A DNA stretch of 64,000 bases from ENR-C587 sp942493235 (GTDB lineage Bacteria; Bacteroidota; Ignavibacteria; Kapaibacteriales; UBA2268): assembly GCA_942493235.1 (NCBI GenBank), contig OW818676.1, forward strand, positions 1,054,001-1,118,000. Reading direction: 5' to 3'. The stretch's first letter is position 1, and every line of letters begins with the position of its first letter. The position numbers were made by a program, and so were the translations under genes. Positions 44,795 to 54,218 of the stretch are shown here, piece after piece. The notes under the pieces were generated by a model. It worked only from the letters and a program-made list of their open reading frames with translations. It was not told the origin of the DNA and made no database searches.

Positions 44795-45790
44795 ATGAAG
44801 AAAAAACTTAAAATTTACTTTGCGGATTTCTGGGCAACTTTTGATAAAAAGAATAATTATTTTACGGATATACTCAATGACGAGTATGAGATAGTCCTTG
44901 ATGAAATAAATCCCGATCTATTGATATATTCGGTATTTGGCAATAGCTTCATTAATTATAACTGCAAGCGAATATTTTTTACCGGCGAAAATGTACGCCC
45001 AAATTTCGATGAATGCGACTTTGCAATGACTTTCGACCATATAGATGATAATAAACGTCATTTCAGATTACCACTTTATACTTTATTCGGGGATGTAAAC
45101 GAACTGCTAAAACCCAAAGACATTGATAAAATTCTGGCAGAGAAAACTAAATTCTGCAATTTTATATATTCTAATCCGAGATGTAAAATCAGAAACGACT
45201 TTTTTAAGAAATTGTCTAAGTATAAACAAGTAGATTCTGCCGGTCGATTTAATAATAATTTGGGTAAGCCTGTCGATAATAAACTTGAATTTATTCGCGA
45301 TTACAAATTTACTTTTGCATTTGAAAACAGTGAATTCATCGGCTATACTACCGAGAAAATATTCGAACCGATGATAGTCAACAGTTTACCTATTTATTGG
45401 GGCAATCCACTTGTTCATCTTGATTTTAATCCTGCTTCGTATCTGAATTACTATGATTATGATTCAGATGAAGAACTGATTGATAAAATCATTGAGTTAG
45501 ATACTAATCCAGATAAATATGCCGAATATATTAGAGAACCCTACTTTCACAATAATGAAATCAATCAATATGTGAAACGAGATAATGTAAAAGCATTTTT
45601 ATTTTCGTCTGTAGAGGCAGAGATTAATCCTGTATCTGCTAACTCTCCACTATTTAAAAGTTCATATTTGGTCAGCAGTATTTATAAATCATATACTAAA
45701 ACTGCATATAAATTCAATCGCACTAAATGGAAGTACATAAACAATTTCTCAATCGAACGCTTAAAGATGAAAATATTTTCGGGATATTAG
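44795..45790 (+). CDS. Family GT10 glycosyltransferase (alpha-1,3/4-fucosyltransferase-like)
   Basis: This 331-residue protein has the GT10 motif KFTFAFENSEFIGYTTEKIF followed by EPMIVNSLPIYWGNP, which binds GDP-fucose in this family. The N-terminal half (YFADFWATF, TGENVRPNFDECDFAMTF) also matches bacterial GT10 enzymes. It probably decorates a lipopolysaccharide or glycoprotein with fucose or a related sugar. I chose the internal ATG over an in-frame start overlapping the EVE gene, because MKKKLKIYFADFW is the family's normal beginning. No sugar-nucleotide genes are nearby. Confidence 0.88.
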   Translation: MKKKLKIYFADFWATFDKKNNYFTDILNDEYEIVLDEINPDLLIYSVFGNSFINYNCKRIFFTGENVRPNFDECDFAMTFDHIDDNKRHFRLPLYTLFGDVNELLKPKDIDKILAEKTKFCNFIYSNPRCKIRNDFFKKLSKYKQVDSAGRFNNNLGKPVDNKLEFIRDYKFTFAFENSEFIGYTTEKIFEPMIVNSLPIYWGNPLVHLDFNPASYLNYYDYDSDEELIDKIIELDTNPDKYAEYIREPYFHNNEINQYVKRDNVKAFLFSSVEAEINPVSANSPLFKSSYLVSSIYKSYTKTAYKFNRTKWKYINNFSIERLKMKIFSGY

Positions 45791-45797
45791 CAGTATA

Positions 45798-46445
45798 TCA
45801 ATCAAGCTGCTTAAAAAATGCGTCTAATTTATTACGGTCAAGCTTGAAATTTGTTCTGACACCCGAGCATATATCCACTCCCCAAGGCTGGACATAATCG
45901 ATAGCTTCTCTAACATTTTCGGGGCTTAACCCTCCGGCTAGAAATACAGGCATTTTTGCCTCACGACATATTTCTCGGCTAATGTCCCAATTATGAACTT
46001 TGCCGGTACCTCCTAATTCTTTAACTATTAGGTTCGGATTACCGCTGTCTAAAAGCAAAGCAGAAACCTTGCCTTGATAGCTCAGCGCTTCTTCAATGCT
46101 TGAGTAATCAATTATATGAATAACTTGTACTAATTTAACAGATGGTAATGCAAATTTCACTTCAGAAAGCGAGCCTTCGATAATTTCGTCAACCAATTGA
46201 ATAGTATTGGTATTTGTTCTTTTGGCGTGTGCAATTATTTCATTAGACTTTATTTTACTTGTTAGTAAAAAAGTAGCTATTGGCGGAGCTGTCTGTGCTG
46301 CAATTTCAGCTATTAATTCATCAGAAATTACGCCCGGACCGCTTGGCATCTCGCCAACCAATCCTAATGCGGAAGCACCATATTCAATGGCAGTATTCGC
46401 CTCTTCTATTGAACTAATGCAACAAATTTTTACCTTGGTTTTCAT
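45798..46445 (-). CDS. trpF: Phosphoribosylanthranilate isomerase family protein (TrpF-like)
   Basis: TrpF isomerises phosphoribosylanthranilate in tryptophan synthesis. The 215-residue TIM-barrel protein shows the family blocks KICCISSIEEA (catalytic Cys8), LLLDSG, GGTGKVHNWDIS, FLAGGLSPENVREAI and GVDICSGV. The first block usually reads KICG; here Gly is Cys9. FVFYPKSPR-type residues are replaced by LVGEMPSGPGVIS. No other trp gene is near. It is the last gene of a minus-strand set with two envelope proteins (27-bp gap). It may be the genuine TrpF or a family member with another substrate. Confidence 0.75.
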   Translation of the reverse strand: MKTKVKICCISSIEEANTAIEYGASALGLVGEMPSGPGVISDELIAEIAAQTAPPIATFLLTSKIKSNEIIAHAKRTNTNTIQLVDEIIEGSLSEVKFALPSVKLVQVIHIIDYSSIEEALSYQGKVSALLLDSGNPNLIVKELGGTGKVHNWDISREICREAKMPVFLAGGLSPENVREAIDYVQPWGVDICSGVRTNFKLDRNKLDAFFKQLD

Positions 46446-46472
46446 AATATTTTCTCAACAATTCTTATAATC

Positions 46473-47882
46473 TTATAAAATTTTAAATACCATATTCAAT
46501 CCGAAAGAAATATTTGCCTTAGAAGTATTGGCATTAAAAAGCGAAATCACATCTAATCCGTAAAAGCTTGCCGCAAAGCATGGAAACGAATACCCGAACA
46601 TAAACGGAATTCGCATAGATTGAGTTTCGTCATAACGAATCGCAAACATTGCATTCGGCAGATAGTCCCCAAAGTCAACGAATGTACCTGCTTCCATTAT
46701 TGGTTTTGTCGAATTACCCGGAGCATTATTAAATCCCTGTGAGTAATTTACAAAAATCGAAAAATACTTTAATGGCTCAATATACTTTGATATATCAACC
46801 ATTGCTCCGATTTGCAAATTTAATGGTAGCGTAGTAGAAAATTCGCTTATGTATTTACTGTCGCTGTGGCTCATCTCTTCCAAAGAATCTAACTGCTCTT
46901 CGTCGAAAATGTCGTTAACAAAAAACGAACCGTATATATTATGCTGAGCTGCGTGTTTATCCCAAGTTACAGAGCCCATATCATTTAATGCTATGGATAA
47001 ATTTATCTTATTACGGAATATAAAATTCATACCTATATCAACACCGAATCCACTTCCAACTGATTTTGGAAATATATTAAAATTTCCCTTAGGGCTGTAA
47101 GTAGAATCAAAGTCATAATCAATTCCTAAATTTTCAGAAAATGCAGTGTTAGCAATTATGCTATAATTACCAATCAGAGAATTATCAACTTGGCTGGTAT
47201 AGAAATAAGAGCTGACCGACTCAGTTCCGGCATAAGCAAAGCCCTTGATTACCTTTAATTTAACTCCAATATCAATTGCCTCGAATACGGAACCGGAATT
47301 ATTTTCTCGTTGAAGTATCCTATTGGCATAAGTAAGAGAATAAGCCCTTAGCCACCATGATTTAGCATTCAAATCATTAAATGTATAAGTCCTATTTATC
47401 TGATTGCCGACAAGCCCCAATTCAATTAATTGATTTGGAATAGAGACATTGCCCGCTATATTGTCATTTACCTCTATTCCAAGCGTTCCGTATCTATTGC
47501 CTAATGAATAATAGATTTTAAACAGACTGAAATTTACTTTAGTAAATATCTTCCCGTCGTTAGAAAAGGAAGATAGTAAATTCTGCTTGTCAATATTAGT
47601 TAAATATCTGGAATTATCATTGCCGAAATAGTAATTTATGTCATTTATACTTAGACTGTTATTAGACAATTGTGCAAATACTGATGGTAAAGAAATTATT
47701 ATTTTGCTTGAATCAGTATATTGAAGTGCTGGATTAACATTGGTAGATAAATTACCGGTGAAGAGACCGAAATTGCTCATTATATTAGCAACCGAACCGA
47801 CTTGTGCATTGATATTAGCATTTATTCCAAATACTAATATCAGTATTACTATATAATAAAATGATGTATTAATTCTATTCAT
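46473..47882 (-). CDS. DUF5723-like outer-membrane beta-barrel protein
   Basis: This 469-residue protein has a signal peptide (about 1-26, NINAQ) and many alternating aromatic strands. The segments FGLFTGNLSTNVNPALQYTD and RYGTLGIEVNDNIAGNVSIP fit the DUF5723 family, predicted outer-membrane barrels of Bacteroidota. The function is unknown. It begins 11 bp after the lipoprotein gene upstream, so the two are probably cotranscribed and may work together at the outer membrane. Confidence 0.75.
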   Translation of the reverse strand: MNRINTSFYYIVILILVFGINANINAQVGSVANIMSNFGLFTGNLSTNVNPALQYTDSSKIIISLPSVFAQLSNNSLSINDINYYFGNDNSRYLTNIDKQNLLSSFSNDGKIFTKVNFSLFKIYYSLGNRYGTLGIEVNDNIAGNVSIPNQLIELGLVGNQINRTYTFNDLNAKSWWLRAYSLTYANRILQRENNSGSVFEAIDIGVKLKVIKGFAYAGTESVSSYFYTSQVDNSLIGNYSIIANTAFSENLGIDYDFDSTYSPKGNFNIFPKSVGSGFGVDIGMNFIFRNKINLSIALNDMGSVTWDKHAAQHNIYGSFFVNDIFDEEQLDSLEEMSHSDSKYISEFSTTLPLNLQIGAMVDISKYIEPLKYFSIFVNYSQGFNNAPGNSTKPIMEAGTFVDFGDYLPNAMFAIRYDETQSMRIPFMFGYSFPCFAASFYGLDVISLFNANTSKANISFGLNMVFKIL

Positions 47883-47893
47883 ATTTGAAAATC

Positions 47894-49399
47894 TTAATTG
47901 TTAATAGTAAATTTCAATGAGCAATAAGCTTTGATTTTTATTTTATCAAAAGCACGCAGTGCAACACTTTTTGAATCGAATGTACTAAGCTTTAGCTTAA
48001 TAATTATCACGAATGTTTCAGAAAGCTGCTTAATCTCGGCATCATTAAGGTCAATTACTATTTTGTTTTTTGAAGGGCTGATGCTGATTCCTTCGCTATT
48101 TGCAGTAGCGGGGTCGATATATGCCTTCTTTTCGAATAGCGATATATAGTCATTATTACAGAAATAAGCTGTTAAATTAGTGCCTACAGGAATTTCATTT
48201 TCGGTCTCTATAGTAATTTTAGCCTGTTTTGCATCGATAATTCTATCTCGATTTTCATTACTGAGTTCTAAATTCACAGTATCGGAATATTCTACATCTT
48301 CGGCAGAAATCATACCCAAAGCGTTGAATATTACTTTAATATCAAAAGAATCTGTCATTCGAGCGGAGCCTCTTTTATTATAAGGATTCATATATACTTG
48401 AGAATTCATTTTGATAGTATCGGGCAAAAAGCTTATAAACTCCGACACATTAGAATTGGAATTGTCATATTTCTGGTAGAAATTTCCTTTTTCTATCAGA
48501 TAATTGCCAAGATTTGACTGTCCGTTTTTGGTAAAATATCGTACCTGATTATCTCTTGAAATTCCTTTAATATTTGTATTTTGGATTAATATGTCAAACA
48601 AATCGGAAATATCGGATAAATATTTAGCAGTAAATATTAGTTCGGTGTTGTATAATGATAGCTTATCGCGAAGTGCTTTTACTTTATCATTTATCTGAAT
48701 AGTCATCTGAGAGCTAATATCATCTAACTGTCTTGAAGGAATAAGCCCCGAAATATAACTAAACTTTGTATTTTTAATACTCATAGAGAATCTAATTATT
48801 TCGCCGGCTATATTGCCGCTTACTATCTTTACCAGAAACTTGCTTTTATCAGGAGAAGGGGCAGAAGTGTAATATATATCGCCCAGATTTAATATGTTTG
48901 TATATGTAGCATTAGGGGCAATATTTATATTTATCGATAGCGGAGAGCCATTGACTATGTAATTAGGGAAAAGCAAAGTACCGGTAACGATATTAGAACT
49001 GGTATTGACTATTTTAATATTAATACCACCGGAAAAGAACTGAGCGGAATCAACTTCTACACCCTGCGGATAAGAAATCGGTATGTCTATTTCAGACATA
49101 GATAGGGGCACTTCTATTTCATCGATATTAAAATTTAGTCTGTCATCAGTAAATTTATTCAGCCCGTACCGCTCTTGCAGAGTGTCTGTCTGAATCAATA
49201 GGAAATAATTATCAGTAGTGGAGTCAACTGTAATATAATGGCTTTGCTTAGCCAGCTCATCAACTGAATATTCTCTATTAGTCAGAGGTATATTAAGATC
49301 CGTATCCCACGAAGGTGCCGTATAATTATCCTTAATATCAACACATGCATTCAAAAACAGGATAAATAGCATATACATTAGCAAATTTATATTTTTCAC
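47894..49399 (-). CDS. Large lipoprotein of unknown function
   Basis: This 501-residue protein has a lipoprotein signal (LFLNAC, Cys19) followed by strand-rich sequence with no motif I recognise. The early segment YTAPSWDTDLNIPLTNREYS, with WDTDLNIPL soon after the anchor, is the kind of start seen in lineage-specific Bacteroidota lipoproteins. It is the first gene of a minus-strand set with a DUF5723 barrel and a TrpF-like gene. Its promoter is well defined. Confidence 0.7.
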   Translation of the reverse strand: MKNINLLMYMLFILFLNACVDIKDNYTAPSWDTDLNIPLTNREYSVDELAKQSHYITVDSTTDNYFLLIQTDTLQERYGLNKFTDDRLNFNIDEIEVPLSMSEIDIPISYPQGVEVDSAQFFSGGINIKIVNTSSNIVTGTLLFPNYIVNGSPLSININIAPNATYTNILNLGDIYYTSAPSPDKSKFLVKIVSGNIAGEIIRFSMSIKNTKFSYISGLIPSRQLDDISSQMTIQINDKVKALRDKLSLYNTELIFTAKYLSDISDLFDILIQNTNIKGISRDNQVRYFTKNGQSNLGNYLIEKGNFYQKYDNSNSNVSEFISFLPDTIKMNSQVYMNPYNKRGSARMTDSFDIKVIFNALGMISAEDVEYSDTVNLELSNENRDRIIDAKQAKITIETENEIPVGTNLTAYFCNNDYISLFEKKAYIDPATANSEGISISPSKNKIVIDLNDAEIKQLSETFVIIIKLKLSTFDSKSVALRAFDKIKIKAYCSLKFTINN

Positions 49400-49432
49400 T
49401 TCAATTCCTTAGTATCTCATAATTCTACAAAT

Positions 49433-49463
49433 CAAATATAATAATAATTTTTATCATATTCAA
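49433..49463 (-). promoter_or_regulatory. Bacteroidetes-type promoter of the lipoprotein/DUF5723/trpF set
   Basis: On the minus strand TTG (49463-49461) and TATATTTG (49440-49433) are separated by 20 bases and match the TTG/TAnnTTTG consensus. The predicted leader is about 30 bases. Confidence 0.65.
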
Positions 49464-49633
49464 ATTAATCATCTCGAATAATGTGCTAAGACGTTTGCAT
49501 AAACATATTGTTTGTATTTTGCTGCTTTTAATTCTAATTGTCCTAAGTGTGTGTTTCACAATGATGAAGAGGAAGTGGGAAAAACTTTGATTATTACATT
49601 TTTTCGACTAATATCAATTACTCAAAGTTACTG

Positions 49634-49766
49634 ATGAGGCTATCTGAAATTAATAATATTGCCAATTCGTCTTTCTGAGTGCAACGAAGAATCCATAATT
49701 ATCTGCATTGAGCTTTGTCTGGATTCTTCAATCATTCAGAAAGACAAATTTTTAGACAGTCTTTTG
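49634..49766 (+). repeat. MITE-like ~130-bp palindromic repeat, copy 6
   Basis: The left end is GGCTATCTGAAATTAATAAT and the right end is AATTTTTAGACAGTC. The core is CTTTCTGAGTGCAACGAAG and GATTCTTCAATCATTCAG. The inner arms keep pairing while several bases differ from other copies (CTTTCTGA with TCAGAAAG instead of CATTCTGA with TCAGAATG). Confidence 0.75.
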
Positions 49767-49802
49767 GGGTGAGGTTGATAGATTTTCAAACATCAGCCAC
49801 CA

Positions 49803-50318
49803 AGAACTCACCCCGTCATCGCTTCGCGATGCCACCCTTCCTTTTGGAGGTGAATTTGAAGATTAGCCTCTAAAGTGTTACCCATATCTTCAATATATAA
49901 TCTTCAAGCCCTCTCTTTGGGGAGGGTTTGGGAGGGGTTGAAAGATTTTCGGTACCCTGCCGCACTACGCAGAGCATAGTGCAGAGACGTGCATATTCCT
50001 ACTTCTTACTTTCAAATACAGATAGTATTGAAAGAGAAGAAAGAAAAAGGGAGTGCTACTTTCTTTCTACCAATATTCAACAGCTAACGATGTTGGAAGA
50101 AAAGAATCGATTTTCCAAACGCCACTATCCAATTCCTATTTCCTACTTCCCAATTCCGAAGAAAGAACCCACCCCGTCATCGCTTCGCGATGCTCCCCTC
50201 CATTGGATGGGAATTTGAAGATTAGCCTCTAAATACATTATTTACCAATATTCAACATCTAACGCTGTTGGAAGAAAGATTTCTTTATTTGCTTACCCAC
50301 ACGTAATAGCGAAGAACC
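49803..50318 (+). repeat. Composite of modular hairpin units ending in an inverted-repeat end
   Basis: Two CATCGC-TTC-GCGATG modules (near 49817 and 50177) are present, with CAACAGC-TAAC-GATGTTG (50078-50095) and CAACATC-TAAC-GCTGTTG (50253-50270) hairpins. A GCACTA-loop-TAGTGC hairpin lies at 49962-49982. The right end TTTGCTTACCCACACGTAAT followed by AGCGAAGA is the same end sequence as the elements at 2778 and 34946. No gene is seen in 49464-50466. Confidence 0.7.
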
Positions 50319-50466
50319 GGGAAAAAATATTTATGTCTTTTGTAGCAAAAAAATATAATTTACACAGCCTCTTTAACTATGAGTAATTGAGTATTGATAT
50401 GTCCAATTTCATGTAGGAAATTATATATTAGTTTTAGTTAGTTGAGATATGAAAGAAGTCCAGCAT

Positions 50467-50495
50467 AAAAAAAGCGACCCCAAAGAGCCGCTTTC
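50467..50495 (-). terminator. Intrinsic terminator of the acyl-CoA dehydrogenase gene
   Basis: On the minus strand AAAGCG and CGCTTTTTTT form a stem followed by T residues, 29 bases after the stop. Confidence 0.7.
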
Positions 50496-50523
50496 ATATA
50501 AATTATATTGAAAACAAAAAAAA

Positions 50524-51666
50524 TTACATTCTGCCGTTTTTCTTAATAATATCGCGACCGATGATTAATTTTTGAATTTCATTAGTACCTTCGAATATTC
50601 TATTGATACGAGCATCACGATAGAATCTTTCTACAGGCATTTCTTTAGAGAAGCCCATTCCGCCAAGTACCTGCATTGCTTTATCTGCAACTTGGTTCAA
50701 GTATTCAGAAGCAATATATTTGCTGATAGCGGCATCGCGTGGGTTCATAGTTTTGTTATCATATTCGCGAGCAACGCGGTAGAGAACACTTTCGGTTTGA
50801 TAAATCATGATTGCCATTTCTGAAAGCATAAATTGAACGCCTTGGAAATTAGCGATTGGTTCATCAAATTGAATTCTTTCTTTTGCATATTTGGTAGCAA
50901 TTTCAAGTAATTCTTTCATTCCGCCCAAGCAAGCAGCTCCAAGCCCTAATCTGCCTGTATCAAGAGTTTTCATTGCAGTTAAGAATCCGCGACCGTCTTG
51001 ACCAATCATATTTTCTTTAGGAACTCTAACGTTATCAAAAGTAAGAGTAGAAGTTCTACTGCCTTTGATACCCATTTTCTTTTCAGCTGCACCCGGAGTA
51101 AAGCCCGGAGTACCTCTCTCGACAACGAAAGCAGAGATACCTTTTTGAGTTCTTGCAAATACGGAGAATACATCAGCAAATGGACCATTGGTAATCCATA
51201 ATTTTTCGCCGTTGATAACCCAGTCTTTGCCGTCCCATTCCGCTCTGGTTTTCAAGTTGAAAGCATCAGAGCCGGCACCTTGTTCAGTTAATGCAAAAGC
51301 AGCGATTTTCTCGCCTTTAGCACAAGGGACAACATATTTCTGCTTTAGCTCTTCACTGCCGCCTACATAAATGGCGTTAGTACCGATAGAGACGTGAGCA
51401 CCGATAAAAGTAGCAGTTGATAAGCAAGCTCTACCGATTTCTTCTTGGATTAGGCAGTAACCAACTTCGCCGAATCCGCTTCCGCCGTATTCAACAGGGA
51501 AGGCAGCACCCAATAGACCAAGCTCGCCGATTTTTTTAATAATATCATCAGGTATAGTTTCTTCTTCGTCAATTTTAGCTGCGATAGGTTTTAATTCATT
51601 ATTTACAAAATCTTTAACCATGTCGCGAAGCATTTGTAATTCTTCATTTAAAGTAAAGTCAAACAT
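50524..51666 (-). CDS. Acyl-CoA dehydrogenase
   Basis: This 380-residue flavoenzyme oxidises acyl-CoA to enoyl-CoA and passes electrons to ETF. It carries the signatures FALTEQGAGSDAFNLKTRAE and QVLGGMGFSKEMPVERFYRD, and the catalytic Glu in RIFEGTNEIQKLIIGRDI, the position typical of short-chain (butyryl-CoA type) enzymes. Substrate length cannot be fixed by eye. It follows the enoyl reductase gene by 34 bp on the same strand, and the two probably form an operon. No etfAB genes are adjacent. Confidence 0.93.
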   Translation of the reverse strand: MFDFTLNEELQMLRDMVKDFVNNELKPIAAKIDEEETIPDDIIKKIGELGLLGAAFPVEYGGSGFGEVGYCLIQEEIGRACLSTATFIGAHVSIGTNAIYVGGSEELKQKYVVPCAKGEKIAAFALTEQGAGSDAFNLKTRAEWDGKDWVINGEKLWITNGPFADVFSVFARTQKGISAFVVERGTPGFTPGAAEKKMGIKGSRTSTLTFDNVRVPKENMIGQDGRGFLTAMKTLDTGRLGLGAACLGGMKELLEIATKYAKERIQFDEPIANFQGVQFMLSEMAIMIYQTESVLYRVAREYDNKTMNPRDAAISKYIASEYLNQVADKAMQVLGGMGFSKEMPVERFYRDARINRIFEGTNEIQKLIIGRDIIKKNGRM

Positions 51667-51700
51667 TTCCCATCCTTATTTTATACTATAAAAATAAAAT

Positions 51701-52507
51701 TTACCCTATATAATTTAAAATTCCTTCGCCGCCGTCAACGCCCAAAGTTTGACCGGTAATCCAATAGAATTTCTCGTCAACCAATAAAGAAATTGCTTGA
51801 GCAACATCTTGAGGACGTGTATTACGGTCAAACGGATTATGCTGTTTCGCATGAGCGAGCATCGAGTCGAAACCTGGAATTTTACGAGCTGCAGGAGTAT
51901 CGGTAATACCGGCTAAAATGCAATTAGCGGTAATTCTGTATGGAGCAAGCTCGACTGCCATTTGTCTAATATAAGATTCAAGAGCGGCTTTGGCTGCAGA
52001 AACAGCTCCATAGTGAACCATTACTCTTGAAGAACCTATAGAAGTTAGAGCAAATATTCTTGAATTCTCAGCTAATAATTTCTCTTTAAATAAATCCTGA
52101 GTCCAATATACAAGGCTGTTTGCCATAACGTCCATTGTCATTTCAATTTGTTTTTTTGAAATCATTTCTTCGCTGTTCTGGCTAAAAAACGCATTCATTG
52201 AGCCAAAAGCAAGTGAATGAAGTAATACTCTAAGCTCCGGATTTTCTTCATGTTTAAAATCTTCTTTAATGGCTTCAAGTATTTCTCTTCTTTTATCGTC
52301 GTCGGCGGCATTAGCATTGAAAAATCTAACTTTTACATCTAATGCTTCTAAAATTTTCTTCTGTTCCTCTACTCTTTTTTTTCCTGCACCTGTATCAAGA
52401 TGCACACCGTATATATTGTATCCCTCTTTTGCTAATTCCAATGCTGTTGCTTCTCCAAATCCGCTTGAAGAACCAAGTATCAATGCATATAAATTGCGAG
52501 TAGCCAT
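51701..52507 (-). CDS. Enoyl-ACP reductase-type short-chain dehydrogenase (FabL/FabI-like)
   Basis: This is a 268-residue SDR protein with the nucleotide motif GSSSGFG (12-18), LLHSLAFGSMNAF (compare HSxAF in FabI) and TSIGSSR. Tyr166 and Lys173 are spaced Y-X6-K, the spacing of enoyl-ACP reductases rather than the Y-X3-K of ordinary SDRs. GQTLGVDGGEG closes the fold. FabL and FabI reduce enoyl-ACP in the last step of fatty-acid elongation. The SSR...Y block is closer to FabL. It could also act on other enoyl thioesters alongside the downstream acyl-CoA dehydrogenase. Confidence 0.75.
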   Translation of the reverse strand: MATRNLYALILGSSSGFGEATALELAKEGYNIYGVHLDTGAGKKRVEEQKKILEALDVKVRFFNANAADDDKRREILEAIKEDFKHEENPELRVLLHSLAFGSMNAFFSQNSEEMISKKQIEMTMDVMANSLVYWTQDLFKEKLLAENSRIFALTSIGSSRVMVHYGAVSAAKAALESYIRQMAVELAPYRITANCILAGITDTPAARKIPGFDSMLAHAKQHNPFDRNTRPQDVAQAISLLVDEKFYWITGQTLGVDGGEGILNYIG

Positions 52508-52741
52508 TACTGTTCCTTAAATAAAAAAATAAAAACATTTGTTTTGAAATTGGCAATATTCAAAGTGCAAAATTACGCAAAACTAAAAATATAAAAAAGT
52601 TTTATTTTATTTTATTTAAATATAAATACTTAGGTGGATTTGTTTGGAATTTTTTCGGAATTTCTATGGTTTTAAATTACAAAAATGAATGAGATTCATA
52701 ATATCTTGTTTTTATACTAAAAAGTGTAGAATATAAAAACT

Positions 52742-52956
52742 TGGGGATTGGGAATTGGGATAGGGGATAAGGGATAGGGGATTGGGAGAATACTTGCCTC
52801 CAAATCCCTATCTCCAAATAAGAATCACCACGTCATCACTTCGTGATACAATGCCTCAATGTGGGAAATTGAAGAAATAGCAAATAACTCCTTAATTACC
52901 AATATTCAACATCTAACGATGTTGGAAGACTAATCGCACTACGCAGAGCATAGTGC
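52742..52956 (+). repeat. G-rich string plus a diverged modular hairpin unit
   Basis: G-rich words (GGGGATTGGGAATTGGGAT, AGGGGATAAGGGATAGGGG) precede a diverged unit containing ATCAC-TTC-GTGAT (where other units have CATCGC-TTC-GCGATG), CAACATC-TAAC-GATGTTG (52907-52924) and GCACTA-loop-TAGTGC (52936-52956). I see no gene in 52508-53059. Confidence 0.7.
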
Positions 52957-53059
52957 GGAGGGGTGCAAATTCCTACTTCCTACTTTACGAACTTTATAGC
53001 TTCCTAACTTCCTACTTTACGAACTTTATAACTTTACAAACTTTTCAACTTCCCACTTA

Positions 53060-54175
53060 CTATTTCTTTTTTATAAAGTGCTTTGAATCGCCATATTCAT
53101 TGAGAGCAATTTCTCTGCCGGTGGACAGAATTCGGAAATTAATGCAATTAGTACAATGCTCAATTTCATCGTCGAGGCAGGGTTTGCCGTCATATAATTG
53201 GTATTCTTTGCGAACAGCAACAGGGGTATTCTGTGGCATAATAATATTTGCCCCGAATAGAAGCCCGGCTTCTCTACCTTCATCATTAATTGCTTGAAGG
53301 GCTGTAGTCGAAGCAATATTTACATCTTTCAGCACTAAGCGAACTACGGCAATCATATTTAGAGCGAGCTTGTAATTACGTTCTTTATCCCAAGGGAAAT
53401 CATTTTCACTCATAGGGGTTTGATTATGTGGGATAAATGGTCCCATTCCTATCATATCAATATCATATTGCTTAATAAACATAATATCACGAGCTAAATC
53501 CTCAAGAGTTTGCCCGGGAATTCCTATCATTACTCCGGTTCCCACTTGGAAGCCGGCTGTGTGTAGATAATTCAAGCATTTCTTGCGATTTTCCAATGAC
53601 TGCTCGGGCGGATGAATTTTAGCAAATATTTCGGGATTAGTTGACTCTATCCTTAGCAAATAGCGATGTGCACCGGCAGCAAATAGCTTTCTATAATTAT
53701 CTAATGTCTGTTCACCAATACACAGAGTAATGCCGGCACCATTAGGCAATGTTTCAGATTTCGATTTCTCTTTGATTTCGCTGACTACATCGCAGACGAA
53801 ATCAACAAAAGCTTGGTCGTTACGTTCACCGGACTGTAATACTACTGAACCGTAACCCTGTTTAATGCTCCACATTGCGGACTCAATTATTTCTTCTCTT
53901 TTAAGTGTATAACGGCTGATATTAGTATTAGACTTACGAATCCCACAGTAATAGCAGTCGTTAATACAGTAGTTAGAGAATTCCACCAGACCACGCATAT
54001 ACACTTTGTCTCCGCAATTATCAAGCATTACAGAGTAAGCTTTTTTGCGTAATTTTTCAACCTGTTCAGCATCTGTCAGAGACAGAAGATAAGTTATGTC
54101 TTCAATAGAAAATTCGGTTTGATTCAATACTTTTTGAAGTCTTGAATTATCGGCATCAATTGGGTAGTTTATCAT
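53060..54175 (-). CDS. hydE: [FeFe]-hydrogenase H-cluster maturase HydE (radical SAM)
   Basis: HydE acts with HydG and HydF in building the H-cluster's diiron site. The 371-residue protein has the radical-SAM motif CINDCYYC (C70, C74, C77), the HydE-typical YCGIRKSNTNISRYTL, and VVLQSGERND. The second-cluster motif C333-X7-C341-X2-C344 is also present; it is found in some HydE proteins and not others. hydG is 46 kb away on the opposite strand. A 10-bp inverted repeat lies upstream (54219-54256). The subtilase gene 125 bp upstream points the same way but is unlikely to be related. Confidence 0.94.
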   Translation of the reverse strand: MINYPIDADNSRLQKVLNQTEFSIEDITYLLSLTDAEQVEKLRKKAYSVMLDNCGDKVYMRGLVEFSNYCINDCYYCGIRKSNTNISRYTLKREEIIESAMWSIKQGYGSVVLQSGERNDQAFVDFVCDVVSEIKEKSKSETLPNGAGITLCIGEQTLDNYRKLFAAGAHRYLLRIESTNPEIFAKIHPPEQSLENRKKCLNYLHTAGFQVGTGVMIGIPGQTLEDLARDIMFIKQYDIDMIGMGPFIPHNQTPMSENDFPWDKERNYKLALNMIAVVRLVLKDVNIASTTALQAINDEGREAGLLFGANIIMPQNTPVAVRKEYQLYDGKPCLDDEIEHCTNCINFRILSTGREIALNEYGDSKHFIKKK

Positions 54176-54218
54176 AATATATTATTATATCTAATTAAAT
54201 ACTTAATTAATTGTTTAA

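Noticed and set aside
49928..50218. 96-codon frame in the gap before the acyl-CoA dehydrogenase
   Set aside because: Lies across hairpin repeat modules; no homology signal or ribosome site.
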